A stretch of 64,000 nt of DNA from Rhodeus uyekii (GCA_037043235.1 JAWRVZ010000040.1:2728501-2792500), one strand, 5' to 3'. Numbered from the stretch's first letter, positions 35,701-47,272 are shown. Notes: generated by a model from the letters alone, not told the origin. Numbers and translations: made by a program.

Positions 35701-38326
35701 CTGTACTGTGACAACATAATATATTGCAACAATTTGCCCTCAAAAGAGGACACATTTTTGGTGTCTCACTGGCTCCTCTATGACAAGGACAGCAAGTTTT
35801 TGTAATGTATTGAAAGCTACGATATCCAGGGTAGTGTCGGCATACCACCATGAAGTACAAACCACATCCAACAGGAGTAACTTTTGATGCAACAGGAAGC
35901 TTATCTGAATGGAATGTCTGGGAACTAACACGGATTGTACCCAGTTGGTACGTTGACACTTGATTCCGTATCGTACCTTACACAAACACTACATAACTAA
36001 CGTAAACTTAAATTAACAACTAAACAACTAATTACGTTTTTTTTTTTTACTTTTCTATTTTATATTATTGTTTTGCTTGTTTTCTTCCCTTTTTCCGCCT
36101 GACTACCCTCACTTTCACTTGGCGCAGGACTTTTAACTAAATACCTATCGAGGGAGATTTGTTTCCCCTTTAAAAATAAGTAAGGTACGCGTCGTCAAAA
36201 AGCGCCGAAGCACGACCAGTAGACAATTTATCAGGGTGTTTCTTTTCAATGCTGAGCTCTTGCAACACCTGCGTATCGTCTGTAGCTCGATCAACTCCTC
36301 AGTTGACAGTTCCTCTTGATGCTCCTGCTGCTAGATGACTCATGCGCTGTGCCCATATTGATCCACAATTGAATGCTTCATTTCCATGGTCATCATGCAC
36401 TTCTTCTCACTACCATCCTTACTACTCACTACTAGACCACTCACTTACCACCACTACCACTAGAGCTCATCGCTATTATGAAGAATAATGAAAAAAATGG
36501 AGAGAAAATCAGGTCGACACGTACAGAAGTCAGTGAACACTGAAGTCGGCATCGCGTCGGCGCATCGGTGTCAGTATGCGCGCTCGAATCTCAAAAATGT
36601 ACTTGTATCTAGAAGCAAAAATCTGCCCGAAGGCTTGCTTGTATCTTGGAATACTCGTATGTAAAGACACTCGTGTCTCGAGGTATTACTGTAGAATTAA
36701 ATTTGCATTTCAACCGTTTTGACCAAAGCTGATCATCAAGACCTCCATAGAGACAATATTCATGGTCGGCTGCTATAGCCAAACCTTTGATCGCTCATGC
36801 CAATGCCAAGCATAGATTTCAATGGTGCCAGCAGTGGAAATATTAGGCTGTGGAAAATAAGGAACAAGTATTGTTGTCAAATTAATATACAATGTCTTTC
36901 CTACGTCCGAGAGAGTTACGTAGAAGCCCCAAAAAAGCTTACCAGCTAGACTATTGCGTGCACAGGTGAAGCATGGTGGCGGGGAAGTAATGGTTTGGGA
37001 TGCTATATCATGTACTATATAGGTGCATCACTGCCAGGGCTACCGAACCATTCTAGAGGACCATGTGCACCTAATGGTTCAAATATTGTACCCTAAATTT
37101 GTTGCAATGTATCAGGATGATATTGCACCAATACACAGAGCAAGACTAGTGAGTGGTTTAACTGTCATGAAGTGAACGGCCTGCACAGTCACAAGATCTT
37201 AATATGACTGAGTCCCTTTGACGTGAGTTGGATGAGCAAGTGAGGAAACTTTTTCCTCCATCAGCATCACATAGTGACTTGGCCACTGTCCTGCAAGAGG
37301 AATGGCTTATAATCGCTTTGGCCATTGTGCAAGACTTATATCTGTCATTCCCAAGATGAATTCATGCTTCACTGGCTGGAAAATTAATAATAATAAACTA
37401 ATAAATGATTGTGGAATAAAACCAGGTATTTCAGTTTCATTACGCAAACCTGTAAGTACATGGTAGTTAAAGACACCTAATATAAAGCGGGACCAAGTTA
37501 TGTGACTTCTTTCTTTCTCATTGCTTGCTAATATGGATTTACAGGCGCTGAAGAGTTTATTCACCAGCCGCAGCACAGGCATCAGTTGTAAAGGACGCTG
37601 GCTCACCACAGAAGACCTTGAAGCATACCTGTATGCCCTCTCACAGCCAGGGGCCCTCACAGGGGCCCTCAACTACTTCAGAAATGTCTTCAGGTACTTG
37701 CATTTCTTATTTAAAAAAAGTTAAAAAAATTACGTCTTTTAACTGGTTTGTTGGTGTCTTAATGCAAAAATGGTGCTTAGGTACTGTGTCAGAAAATGTT
37801 GCCCTCTAGTGACTGAAATGCATATTTGTTTTTGTTTTTAAATTTAATATTTATTAAGCAACTTTTTTGAGATGGAACTTTTTTTTACTTCAGGTGTTGC
37901 TGCATGATTCTTATAACACGATTGCTTTCTTTCTTATAAATAAATTATCATCATGATTTAAGTGGATATAATGGGAACCAATTTCATAATTGTGCATGTG
38001 TCCCTGTCAAGAGGGAGAGAGATTGAGAGACTGTGCATGTACAGCTATCAACTCACTGCCAATGTAGTAAAGATATACATTCACAGTGAGTTGATATCAG
38101 CAACAGATCAACCGCTGGGTGTATCTCTAAGAGTACTAAACGATTAAAATGGGTGGTCCGGTAATTTTAATATACAATAAACAATTGTGGAAATACTCTG
38201 CTTTTTAATTTGCTTGCGGAGTGCATGTGTTTGAAGCATGTGAGAAGTGCATGCATGACTGAGCCCTCCATCTGCTCCTGAAGCACACTTTGATTATGTC
38301 TCAGGGCAAAGCTATGCTGTCTCTCT

Positions 38327-38363
<37 letters not shown>

Positions 38364-40502
38364 AGTGGATGTGTAGGTGGGCAGGTGGGTGTGTGTAGGA
38401 GGGTGCTGACATAACAGTTTCTACGGAAACTAGAAACACATAAGTCTATATCAGAGAACTGAGGAGAGGAGCTTGAGGTGTTCAAACCTTTAAACACATT
38501 TTAACCTCTTTAACTAACTAGTAAGTCCATTGTGGGTTTTTAGGGCTGTCAGAGGAGGGTTCTAAGGGGTTTTAGGAGTCATTGTAAGACATTATAGAGA
38601 AAAAAGCCTGTCAATGTGGGATAATATTTATTACAAAAAATAAATATACAATTATTTAGCTGATTTGAAGATGGAAACATGACATCCTATACAATGCAGA
38701 AAAAAGATACAATTAATATAGTCAAATAATATTTTGCTTTGGCTTCAGTGCGGTAATAATATAAAAGCTAATTATTTAATTTAGCATAATATCACATTTT
38801 TTCTCAGAGGCCTTTATGTTTACAGTAATCCCTCACCACTTCGCGGTTCAAGTTTCGCGGCCTCAGTGCATTGCGGATTTTTCAAAAATATTCATCGAAA
38901 AATAAAAATTATCGGCAGACATATTGCTTAAATATGTTTTATGTTTAAGCCTTCTTCAAGTCATCTCAGTCATTGTCTAGTCATCTCGTCTTTCCAGTCA
39001 TCATCTCTTCTCGCCTGATCCCTTGTGTATACCTATGTGTCATCATCCTCCTGCCATCAAAAATAAGACTTGTCACTTACCTTCTGCTGTGTTTATTCAT
39101 GCTGCCTCAATAAACTTACCCAGTGTTGTTGTTCAAATCTTTAATCATTATGTCTCAGCCAGTTTGTATTGGTAGACAAAAATGATGGTTTTTCTGTTTA
39201 TCTTGTGAATTGCAAAATGGACAAACAATTACTGAACAAACTAAAAAAATATGCATTATCATATACATTCTTTTAATGCATTGATTGCTTCAGTGTTATC
39301 TAGTGATTCTCACATTCTTTATGATTTAATTGTCTGCAACAACATCATGTCTTAAACGGTGTTCATCTGTGGGAGTTTCTCAGAAAAACACAGTCTACAC
39401 CAGACACGAGCGGTGCAACCGTTTTTTTCAAGCAAATAGAATCCATTATAAGTAATGCTACAAAATTCCTGTGTTTAAACTGATATCCTGATCTATTTGT
39501 GACATAATTCAAGTACCCTCTCTACTTCTGACACTTTTTTTGCATCCAGCATGGACACTTCCTAGCTGTTGCGGCATAACCTTTTCCTTTTCAGTCCCCG
39601 TTTCCCTTGGTTGTCACCGTTTCTTCTATATTCTCAATTGTTCCCTTAGCTACTGATTATGTTCACCACCCGTTTTTTGTTCAGTTCTTATCTTACATAC
39701 TTAAAGTCTTCATTTTGTTCCTTTTTTTATGGGTTGTTCATGCTGCCCCATGTTTTCTCCATTTATTCTTTTTTTCCTGATTGGATTATCTTTTTTGTTT
39801 TTGGTTTAACTATACAGGTATATTAAAAGAGCTACAATTAGATCCTCTTCTCCTCTCCTGCTGGTTCCTTTCCTCCTCAGTCGCAATAGATTATTAGTAA
39901 GGGTTCACCAACAATAAAACAATGAAAAACATTTCAACTGCATTCATTAATCTTAGTTAATGTTAATTTCAGCATAGTATATCATTATTAAAATCAAAAG
40001 TTGCATTTGTTTAAATTATTTTATGGAACTGGACGAACATGAACCAACAATGAGCAACTATATTTTTTATCAACTAATATTAATAAATACTGTAACAAAT
40101 ATATTGTCCATTGTTAATGAATGCATTAGCTAACATTAGCGAGACCTTACTGTAAAGTGTTACCAATTAATGGATCATCATATTGTGTAATTAATTTGAC
40201 ATGTAACATTTTTTTAACAATTGACAGCCCTAATTTTTGTATTATTTGTATGCGGCAGTGTCCTCCCACTGAGTCAGAGTGAGGTGAAGTCTCCAGTATT
40301 GCTGCTGTGGGGAGAGAGAGATGCCTTCCTGGAGCAGGACATGGCCGAGGCCTGCCGTCTGTACATCAGAAACCATTTCCGACTCAACATCATCTCTGGC
40401 GCCAGTCACTGGCTGCAACAAGACCAGCCTGACATCGTCAATACACTCATATGGACTTTCATTAAGGAGGGAGAAGGCCGGAAAAACTACAGGAACTTAT
40501 AA
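27664..40502 (+). CDS. ephx4: Epoxide hydrolase 4 (alpha/beta hydrolase), spliced, 7 coding exons
   Basis: Membrane-anchored alpha/beta-hydrolase of the EPHX3/EPHX4 group, whose substrate is not settled. Exons: 27664-27906, 29012-29097, 31150-31307, 32323-32451, 33975-34078, 37545-37693, 40259-40502. All are GT-AG and in phase, giving 370 codons (human EPHX4 is 362). Seen: a hydrophobic N-terminal anchor (about 20-45), PPACLNDTSLGTHCYVRIK ending exon 1, oxyanion-hole motif HGFPEFW (104-110), RGYGESD, nucleophile motif GHDWGG (Asp 173), SSYYFFFQLP in the lid (Tyr 220/221), WGERDAF (acid Asp 311) and ASHWLQQDQPDIVN (His 340). The triad is intact, so the enzyme should be active. The ATG gives the family start MARL. 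Introns 3, 4, 5 and 6 carry transposons, but no exon is damaged. Confidence 0.95.
28197..28382. mobile_element. Fish MITE (AAAGGGATAGTTCACCC type) with internal TA microsatellite
   Basis: The left end AAAGGGATAGTTCACCC is mirrored by GAACTATCCCTTTAA on the right. Between 28303 and 28366 an uninterrupted TA run has replaced the middle. It lies in ephx4 intron 1. Confidence 0.75.
29098..31149 (+). other. ephx4: ephx4 intron 2
   Basis: Contains a GT run (29686-29712), a CT run (about 29842-29870) and a SINE (separate entry). No exon is supported elsewhere in it. Confidence 0.45.
30511..30640 (-). mobile_element. tRNA-derived SINE fragment (minus) in ephx4 intron 2
   Basis: Same family as at 11563: the plus strand shows the GCAGACACTTTTATTTAAAG tail and, at 30620-30640, the complement of an A-box (TAGCTCAAACAG). 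The B-box region is deleted or degenerate. Confidence 0.55.
31948..32060 (+). mobile_element. tRNA-head SINE fragment in ephx4 intron 3
   Basis: A-box-like TGGCCTAGTGGTTAGACA followed about 45 bases later by a degenerate B-box (TGTTTGAGTTTGG), then TTTCCCGA. This is the head of a SINE family different from the one at 11563. Confidence 0.4.
32941..33850 (+). mobile_element. TcMar-Tigger-like element with transposase HTH remnant (ephx4 intron 4)
   Basis: The left end CAGTACAACCCCGACTTACG is mirrored by TTTCGTAAGTCGGGGTT near 33825-33842. At 33553-33735 an open stretch encodes a CENP-B/Tigger type N-terminal helix-turn-helix (TKREIIEKHEAGM, then VAKEYGRNPSTIGTIL). The DDE catalytic part is absent, so the copy is dead. 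It lies wholly within the intron. Confidence 0.75.
33415..33520. repeat. Perfect 48-bp inverted repeat with a 10-base loop
   Basis: Arms 33415-33462 and 33473-33520 are exact reverse complements. Pairing continues imperfectly outward (GCCCA...). It lies inside the Tigger element just before the HTH frame. Confidence 0.92.
35428..35713. mobile_element. LTR-like unit inside the Tc1 fossil
   Basis: Starts TGTCATG and ends TGTGACA, the short inverted TG...CA ends of an LTR, 286 bp. No target duplication is visible. A similar unit (CACC..TGTT, ...CAATCACCTTGTTA) occurs near 43400-43616. Confidence 0.4.
35960..36700 (-). pseudogene. Antisense Tigger-like fragment nested in the Tc1 transposase
   Basis: The right end reads TCGAGGTATTACTG, the Tigger-type terminus seen again at 61616-62433. 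On the minus strand near 36268-36316 a stretch reads EELSTEELIELQ, like the tail of Tigger transposases. The left terminus is not recognisable. Confidence 0.5.
38320..38362. repeat. CT/GT microsatellite
   Basis: A short CT run passes into about 14 GT units. Confidence 0.85.
38822..38960. mobile_element. Truncated Tigger-like terminus (ephx4 intron 6)
   Basis: ACAGTAATCCCTCACCACTT opens a stretch with TCGCGG repeats typical of a fish Tigger-like MITE end. No matching right end was found. Confidence 0.5.
39894..40165 (-). mobile_element. Common cyprinid MITE next to the last ephx4 exon
   Basis: Contains the family words TTAGTTAATGTTAA, GAACATGAACCAACAATGA and, at the right end, CCTTACTGTAAAGTGTTACC, the complement of the usual GGTAACACTTTACAGTAAGG start. 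It ends 94 bp before the exon 7 acceptor. Confidence 0.65.
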
Positions 40503-42269
40503 TGGGATCCTTCGGCCTCTGAGCTTGTCTGAAGAGGGGACCAGGGAATTGCCTGTGAACACAAACCAATGTAATGAATAATGCAATCATCGTTTAAATT
40601 TGATACATTTAAGTTATAGAAACAAATTAAACTTCAGTGAAGCAGAACAGAACAAAAGCACATTTTAATTGATGGGGTTACCTAGAGAGTAGTATGTTTA
40701 ATCTATTTTTCTCAAGTTTGCACATGACATTCGCCTTAAGGTTTCTTGGTGACAGTGTTTAAAAGTGTTGAAAAATATCTGTGAGTAAATTGTAATGTGT
40801 GGTGCCTTTCAACATACCATTTGGCAGCGTAAAAGATGTGCCATGTCTTTTTGAGACCGAGCTGTGGGGTTGTCAGCCATTTGTATCATCGGTTTTGCTA
40901 CTCTCTAACGCGTAACAGTCTTAAGGGAGTTTTAACCCCCTCTGCATCTCTATCAGGTAGTGTTGTCTTAGTCGGAAATATTGTTCTTCTTTTTTGTATT
41001 TTTGACAATGTTTGGCTTAAACATATGAGAATTTTATTATTTTGATCCTCCTGTATGATAAAAACAAAGTGATGTTTCAATATTATATACTTTTTTGCAT
41101 CTCTTCCTTAACACTGCATCTAAGACAATAGAACTACTCTTCCCCATTTTTATTTTATAAGCAGTTAAACAGGCCTAATAGTGTAAACTCACTCACTTGA
41201 ACTCTCTTGTTACCTTTAGTTATTGATAAGAAGAGTCTTCAATAACTAAATTGTAATAAGTTTGGTCTTCTTGCAGAAAAAAAGGTAGTTGCAATTACAC
41301 ATTTTTGTGAAAAAGTCAAAAAGACTTGCCAGAATATTTTGTAACTACTACTACCAAATATTCAGAAAGCATTCAAAATAATCTTAATTTTAATATTTTA
41401 TACTTTGTACGACCTTGGTCAATTACATAGCAATCATAATTTTTTCAAAGGCTTTGTTCTTAAATGTACACTTATAGTAGTAAATATTTTCAATTAAGTA
41501 ATCTTTCAAAGGTATTAATGATGATTATAATAATTTAAGTTTCTAAAACTTTTTTAAAATTATTATTTAACATTGTTTTGCTAAACAACAGTAGTTTTTG
41601 ATAGCATTAAACCAAAAATAAAAGATGTGATCTTTTTCATGGGGTACTGCTTTTGATCTCACATGCATATTATGTGCATATTTAACATGATGTTGCATAT
41701 TTTAAGATATGTGGAATATTTTAAGTCACTATAAAGACATCCTTGTTTCAAATGTATTTTAACTAGTCAAATCTTATTTTTAAAGGGTGAGGCCTTCCTT
41801 TATTAATTTAATGTGCATTATAGCATTGGAATCTGGTCAGTACGTTTTTTCATTTATTAAATTCATATACATTTAAAGATGCTTGACAAAAACTTTCATA
41901 CTTATTCTGTAATTGACTTCCAACAAATCCCATCAAATAGAACACACTCAACCTTGTTTTCAGTCCAAGTTAGTTGGGTAATGCAATAAACACTACTCAT
42001 GTTGCCAGAACAAATTGGCTAGCAGTCAATCACTCCCTGTTCAATCAAATACAAAGCCTCTACTAAATAAATGCTCTACTAATTGCATAAAAAAAAATGG
42101 TGGAGGCTGGTCCATGCCTACATTTCCCTGTTTAAAGAAAACGACATCATGTTATGTGCTTCGGCAAAATCTAAAAATCTACAAAAAAAATTAATTGATT
42201 TTTAATAGAGGACCTAGTAGTAACTTAGTTGAGGGCAGTGCTTCATTTTCTGAAATAAACTAAATAATT
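40503..42269 (+). other. ephx4: ephx4 3' UTR and downstream intergenic DNA
   Basis: AT-rich. Candidate polyA signals include AATAAA at 41617-41622. No gene or clear repeat was recognised. Confidence 0.4.
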
Positions 42270-42575
42270 ACGCTTTATTTTTTTACAGCGCTCCACTTTA
42301 GACGTTCTACAAACTATAAGTAACTTTAGAACTGCATGTCAGCTAACTTTCATTAGAGAAATCGAAGATTAGGTAAGTGTAAGGTGTTAGTAGAATAAGT
42401 TGACATGTATTTGCAAAGTTGCAAATGTCTGTCGGGGGACCATCAAAATAAAGTGTTCGCAGATATTAAGCACACAGTCTACTAATACTCTAATGATATT
42501 AGTTGTCAGATAGTTGCAAAGTTATAGTTAGTAGAATGTTTAAAGTGGACCATTGAAATAAAGTGTTCGCAGATA
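42270..42575. mobile_element. MITE with long imperfect terminal inverted repeats
   Basis: The left region (CTCCACTTTAGACGTTCTAC) is the inverted counterpart of the right region (AGTAGAATGTTTAAAGTGGA). The end unit CAAAATAAAGTGTTCGCAGA is present twice, near 42445 and 42555, suggesting a partial internal duplication. Confidence 0.55.
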
Positions 42576-42629
42576 AAGTAAAAACAATAGGAGGGACTTA
42601 ACTAAGCTGCTTTGCTTCATTGACGCAGC

Positions 42630-42800
42630 CTCTTCCAACTGGGCACGGGTGCTCCCTGTGGAAATAAACAAGGGCACAGGTGTTTCTTGTGGAAAGGAGG
42701 TGGGAACGGGTGCTCCCTGGGGGAAAAGGAAAGGAACGAGTGTGGCATGGGCACTCTCTGTAGGGACACTGAGTGCTCCATATGGGAAAAAAGCTTCAGG
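42630..42800. repeat. Imperfect minisatellite-like repeat
   Basis: Three to five diverged units share the words GGGCAC, GGGTGCTCCCTG and GGAAA. Open frames over it are a by-product of the repetition. Confidence 0.4.
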
Positions 42801-43616
42801 CTTCTGCTGTCTCTACTTTCGTCTCTCGTTCTGCCTCTTTTGTTGAAGGATACTGGACTACTCATGAAGCTGCGGCTGCCAGAAGTGCTTCCCTGCACTG
42901 CTAAACATGTGGTTGATCATATGGCATACAATTTTTATTATTAATACGGCATGAAACAGAAGTTAAAGTAAAAAAATCCAGCTAAAAAAGCTTCTCAAAC
43001 AATAACCTTTTCTTAAATCTCTTCCCTTGTTAAAAAGAAGTGTGCTTAATTGTGTTGAAAGTGTGCTTCAAATCTTAAAAATATACTTTTTTTTAAAGTG
43101 CACTTGCAGATAATATAATGTAATTAAAATTAAAGGCCACTTAAGTGTGCTTAAAGAGTACACTAATGATAATATAGTATTTTTAACATAAGTCCACTTT
43201 TTAAATTGCACTTTATAGTAATGTCTAATAAAGTTTTTCTTAAACACATTTTAAATTTGTATTATTTTAATTAAATACTTTAGTGTTTTACATAACTACA
43301 CTTATTTTGATGTACTGACTAATATACTAAAGCACATGAAATAGCAATATATATATTAAATAATTTATTTTATTTTAAACTTTTTTTAATTACATTTTCT
43401 CCCACGTGTTTTATTCAGTTTACCCTTATCACCTGGGTCCTGTCAATCACCTTGTTAATTAGCTCATTAGTTCCTTTGTTTGGTCATGTATTTATACCCC
43501 GAGTTCTCCCTTTGTCTCTGTCGTTTGTTTATGGACTGTGGTTGTGTTTCTCCTGTTTGTGTTGGCAAATTTATGATTAAAAACACTTCCCTTGAAATCT
43601 GTCATTGTGCGTTTAC

Positions 43617-44782
43617 TAGTGATGGCGAAATGAAGCTTTGTGAAGCACCGAGGCTTTCCCCTCAACTGTATCGTAAAAAGGTTCATTACTCGAAGCTTTT
43701 CAACACGGCGCACACTAAACGACATCTTGTGGTCAAAGTTTGAAGAGCAGCTTGTGCCAGAGTACCCATTCATTTTTTTGGACTGTATCATGTTACATTC
43801 ACTTTGAGAAATCCATAAAAGCAATAAAAAAGTTTTTTTTTCATTTGTTAATTTGATAGGCTACTTGCAGCATGTGAACAAATTAGCCTATTAATGAATT
43901 TATGAAACAAAATAATAAATGGGACAAATTAATGTGTATAGAAACTATTTTTATGAATCTGCTTTGATCAACACATGCAGCCTTATTTACATACACTTTA
44001 GCCTTAGTCCTAAACCTATGAATTCATAGGCAAGGCTCATGTAGGCTTCTACAATCAAAATAAAAGAAAAGAACTGTGGAATGGTGAAGTGCTTGTGAAC
44101 TGGGGAGTTTTTATTTTGTGTGAAATTAAAGAAATCAAAGATTTTTATTAAGGAACAGAACTTGTTCAACAGTGCGGGGGCTAAGTCTATTTCTTTTTTT
44201 ATTCTCTATTTCCCCTGCCTTTGAATATATTCTCTCACATGGGACTGAGGAGGCAGGAGTGAATAAAAATTCCAGGGCAAGATGATGAAGATGTGGAAAG
44301 ACAAATTATTAGTAAAGTACATAAAAGTATTCTTGTAAATATTTATTCATATTACTATTAGCCTAATTCTTATAATTATTTATTATTTTACAATATAATT
44401 ATTGATATTAATAATAACAACAACAACGAGTTTACTTTATTTGTTACAACCTGAAAATGCTGCCAGACTTCCGAACGGCCTCTTTTCTTGGCTGGTTCCA
44501 TGCTCAAAATTCAAAAAGAACGTATCCTCTGTTTCGTGTCAGTTCACTACCGTTTTACCGAAGTGCATGACACTCAAAACCTGCGCAAGAGATTCGCGCT
44601 ACATTTGAACCAGATTACGAAGCAGAAAACGAAGCTTTACGAAGGAGAAAACGAAGCTTCGGACGTCACCGATCACGTGGTTATTGCAAAACGAATCACG
44701 CTCCGATACAGTGCTTCACTGTGAGATGTTTCGTTTTTTGCTTCGAAGCTTCGAAGCCTCGGTGTCAAACGTCACATCACTA
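43617..44782. mobile_element. Non-autonomous hAT-like transposon with perfect 8-bp duplication
   Basis: The 1166-bp element starts TAGTGATGG and ends CATCACTA, and is flanked by GCGTTTAC on both sides (43609-43616 and 44783-44790). An 8-bp duplication is the hAT signature. Subterminal AAGCTTCG and GAAGC words recur on both sides. No transposase frame is visible. It lies inside an older LTR-like repeat. Confidence 0.85.
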
Positions 44783-44790
44783 GCGTTTAC

Positions 44791-45890
44791 TTCCAACAGC
44801 CACACAGTGACAGTGTTATCTAACATTAAAGTGTTTTAGTCCATATTAATTTCTTGTCAGTGCATTGAGCAGTACTATATTTTAAAAAGTATTTATGAAA
44901 GTACATATAAAGATGCAAGTCCACACTTAAGTGGTTTAAAAAAAGTTTAATATGAACTTAATCTGTTGAAATCAAGTACACATAATAGGCTCGGTTTCGA
45001 AGCAGCTTTGCATAATTCTATTTTGCAGTACTAATATATAACATTTCATAGGTATTCATTGTACAGTTCATGTTAATACTTCATTATGCATTCATATATT
45101 TGTCATTATTCTGCCAACAAGTATGTTTTACACCCAAAGTCAAGTTTGTTTGGCTTGTGCGGTTGCTCAGTATCGTGTGCTACTGTCATCATTACAACAA
45201 ACACCTTCTATTACTACTTCTATAGGAAACGTTTGAATGTATTAATTTATTTAGTGTTATTTTCCACAAGTGTTTTGTTAAAAAATTGCTCCTCTTTTAA
45301 ATTAAAACGTAGCATTTAATTCACACTTAAGTGTGTTATTTAAAATAATATTACTTGTGTAATAAGTATACTAAAGTGCACTTTTTCCACAAAGGTTAGG
45401 TTGATTAAAAACAAGAAATGTAACAGATTCTTAAAAAAATTATGATAATGTTTTTGGTAATGCCGCTGATGCATAATTTTTTCCATGTATGTGTGTGTGT
45501 AATCTTTTTTTCAATTGCTTATTTTGTTTGTGAGACTTTACATGTTGTTGTGTAAAGATGGGATGCAATTGCATTCCTGCTGAGGTTCTGTCCATTCTGT
45601 CTTTTCTGTCTGTTTATGGTTATGTTTAAGTAATAATAATAATAATAAAAATGACCGCCTTTGTGCTGGTCATTACAGAAAAGCAGAGCATAGATACTGT
45701 TGAAAGAGGGAGGGGAAGTTATTAATTAAGATTAATAAATTAAAAATGAGTAAAGAACATATTAATTAATCATTAAATATAATAATTATGTGCACAGATA
45801 AATCATTTATAAAGACTCCAGCAGTCCATAAAAAGAAATGGTCAATTTTAATTATGACTTTAAGACTAGGTCTAATTAGTTTAAATTTGT
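44791..45890. other. Intergenic AT-rich DNA
   Basis: No supported gene. An AAT run lies at 45631-45646. Confidence 0.4.
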
Positions 45891-45891
45891 A

Positions 45892-46133
45892 TGCATTTGG
45901 CAGACGCTTTTATCCAAAGCATCTTACATTGCATTCAAGTTACACATTGCCATTCTAATCAAGTAAAGATATTTTCAGTTAAAGAATGTACCGGTACATT
46001 TCTTTCCTGCAGCTCAAAATGTATAGTGTGGTGCTTACAACACCAAGGTCATGGGTTTTTGATTAGAATTGATTAGAATGTGTACCTTGAATGCAATGTA
46101 AGTCGTTTTGGATAAAAGCGTCTGCCAAATGCA
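45892..46133. repeat. Inverted pair of SINE tails
   Basis: 45892-45960 and 46061-46133 are inverted copies of the TTTGGCAGACGCTTTTATCC tail module, forming a large stem. Confidence 0.75.
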
Positions 46134-46149
46134 TAAATGTAAATGTAAT

Positions 46150-46232
46150 CAGTTCTTGCTTTCCTACGGGAATCGAACCCACGACCTTGGCATTGCAAGT
46201 GTCATGCTCTACTCTTTGAGCTACAGGAAAGC
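46150..46232 (-). mobile_element. tRNA-derived SINE head (minus) upstream of btbd8
   Basis: The plus strand shows GGGAATCGAACCCACGACC, complement of a good B-box (GGTTCGATTCC), and TTTGAGCTACAGGAAAG, complement of an A-box region. Same family as the SINEs at 11563 and 30511. Confidence 0.65.
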
Positions 46233-46439
46233 CAACTGTTTTTCTAATGCTTTTATAAATAATTTCCCAACTTAGAATTTGCTTTATTTCTTGACAAGCT
46301 TCATTATATTACCGTACATGTGGCTCACATCTAAATAACCTCACAACCTTCACCCAGTTTGCCTGGCGCACACGTCACATCTGCACCGCGTGAGGGCAGC
46401 AGAACCGCGTGAGAAACACCCGCGACTCCCAGACAGCTC

Positions 46440-46589
46440 GCCTCATGGCAACTGAGAAGGTGGTGTTAGTTGTCAGCTTTCCATGGATTGTTAAAATGGA
46501 CTTATTTAGAATGATTTGTGAACATTTAAGAGCAGGAGCGGATGTTTAACTGTGAGGGCGACGCGTTGTTCAGTTTGATAAAGTGAGAG
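46440..46589 (+). other. btbd8: btbd8 non-coding exon 1 with an upstream reading frame
   Basis: A GC-richer stretch (from about 46360) ends at a consensus donor, GAGAG then GTAAGT at 46590. It has an ATG at 46445 opening a 34-codon frame that stops at 46549, so the exon does not code for Btbd8. The 5' boundary is uncertain. Confidence 0.5.
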
Positions 46590-47104
46590 GTAAGTGTGTC
46601 CTCATCCAGTTGTCATTGACAACAGAACAGCCTCACTGATGCTTTTGAAATGTCATTGTGCCTCAGTGAGTGTCTGTTAGTTTTATCGTCTTCGGGGCGA
46701 TATGAATATTCATTTTTCTTTCCGATAATAGTTATATTATTCATAGTGAAGTGTATCTCTTTGTGGTTAACGACAGTTTATAAGCTAATGGCTAGCAGTC
46801 TGGACCATTAAATACACATTCACACCCGTTATTTAAACATTTAGCACGCAGCATGTGATAGAATGATGAAATGATTTTGTATAAATATTATGATTTTATG
46901 ACTGGTTTGTTAAAGCGGAGTTGTTTGGATGGTTCTCTGAAATGATTACTCAAAAGGTGTGAATGCTAATCATGCTAACAGATCAGATTTTTCCAACTAA
47001 GCTTTATAATATATCATGACTTTGCGTCAGATGAGTCTAACGCCTAATAATAAATAATTTATTTGATTATAATTGTACATACTCACAGATGCTGACCCAT
47101 GTTT

Positions 47105-47195
47105 GACTTGGTGGTCTAGCGATCGAAGACCTGACAGGGTAACTGAAAGTGTAGGCGTTCAAACCCCCTGTGTCAGTTATAAGAGCCCTGTCAAT
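47105..47195 (+). mobile_element. tRNA-head SINE fragment in btbd8 intron 1
   Basis: A-box-like TGGTGGTCTAGCGATCGAAG is followed about 45 bases later by GCGTTCAAACCCCC, a near-consensus B-box. It is unlikely to be a functional tRNA, because stems do not close. Confidence 0.45.
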
Positions 47196-47212
47196 AGATA
47201 ATTAACTTATGT

Positions 47213-47272
47213 GTGTGTGTGTGTGTATGTATGTATATATATGTATATATATATATGTGTGTGTGTGTGTGT
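47213..47272. repeat. GT/TA compound microsatellite
   Basis: GT and TATG units, then TA, then GT. Confidence 0.85.

Larger units (their letters stand above)
35218..37460 (+). pseudogene. Fossil Tc1-like transposon, interrupted (ephx4 intron 5)
   Basis: The left end GGATTGGACAATGAAACTGA is mirrored by TATTTCAGTTTCATTACGCA on the right. Transposase remnants on the + strand are an N-terminal HTH-type region (35735-35955, e.g. RGHIFGVSLA), then after an insertion an IHGRAAIAKP-like region near 36760, VKHGGGEVMVWDAIS near 36966-37010 and QDD.AP.HRA near 37110-37142. Many stops and shifts. The gap between 35955 and 36715 holds Tigger sequence, and an LTR-like unit sits near the left end. Confidence 0.7.

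Noticed and set aside
42617..42944. Three overlapping frames
   Set aside because: They arise from an imperfect GC-rich minisatellite with no stops, with no codon or domain support.
47105..47195. Functional tRNA gene
   Set aside because: A- and B-box-like words are present, but the acceptor and anticodon stems do not pair; it is better read as a SINE head.
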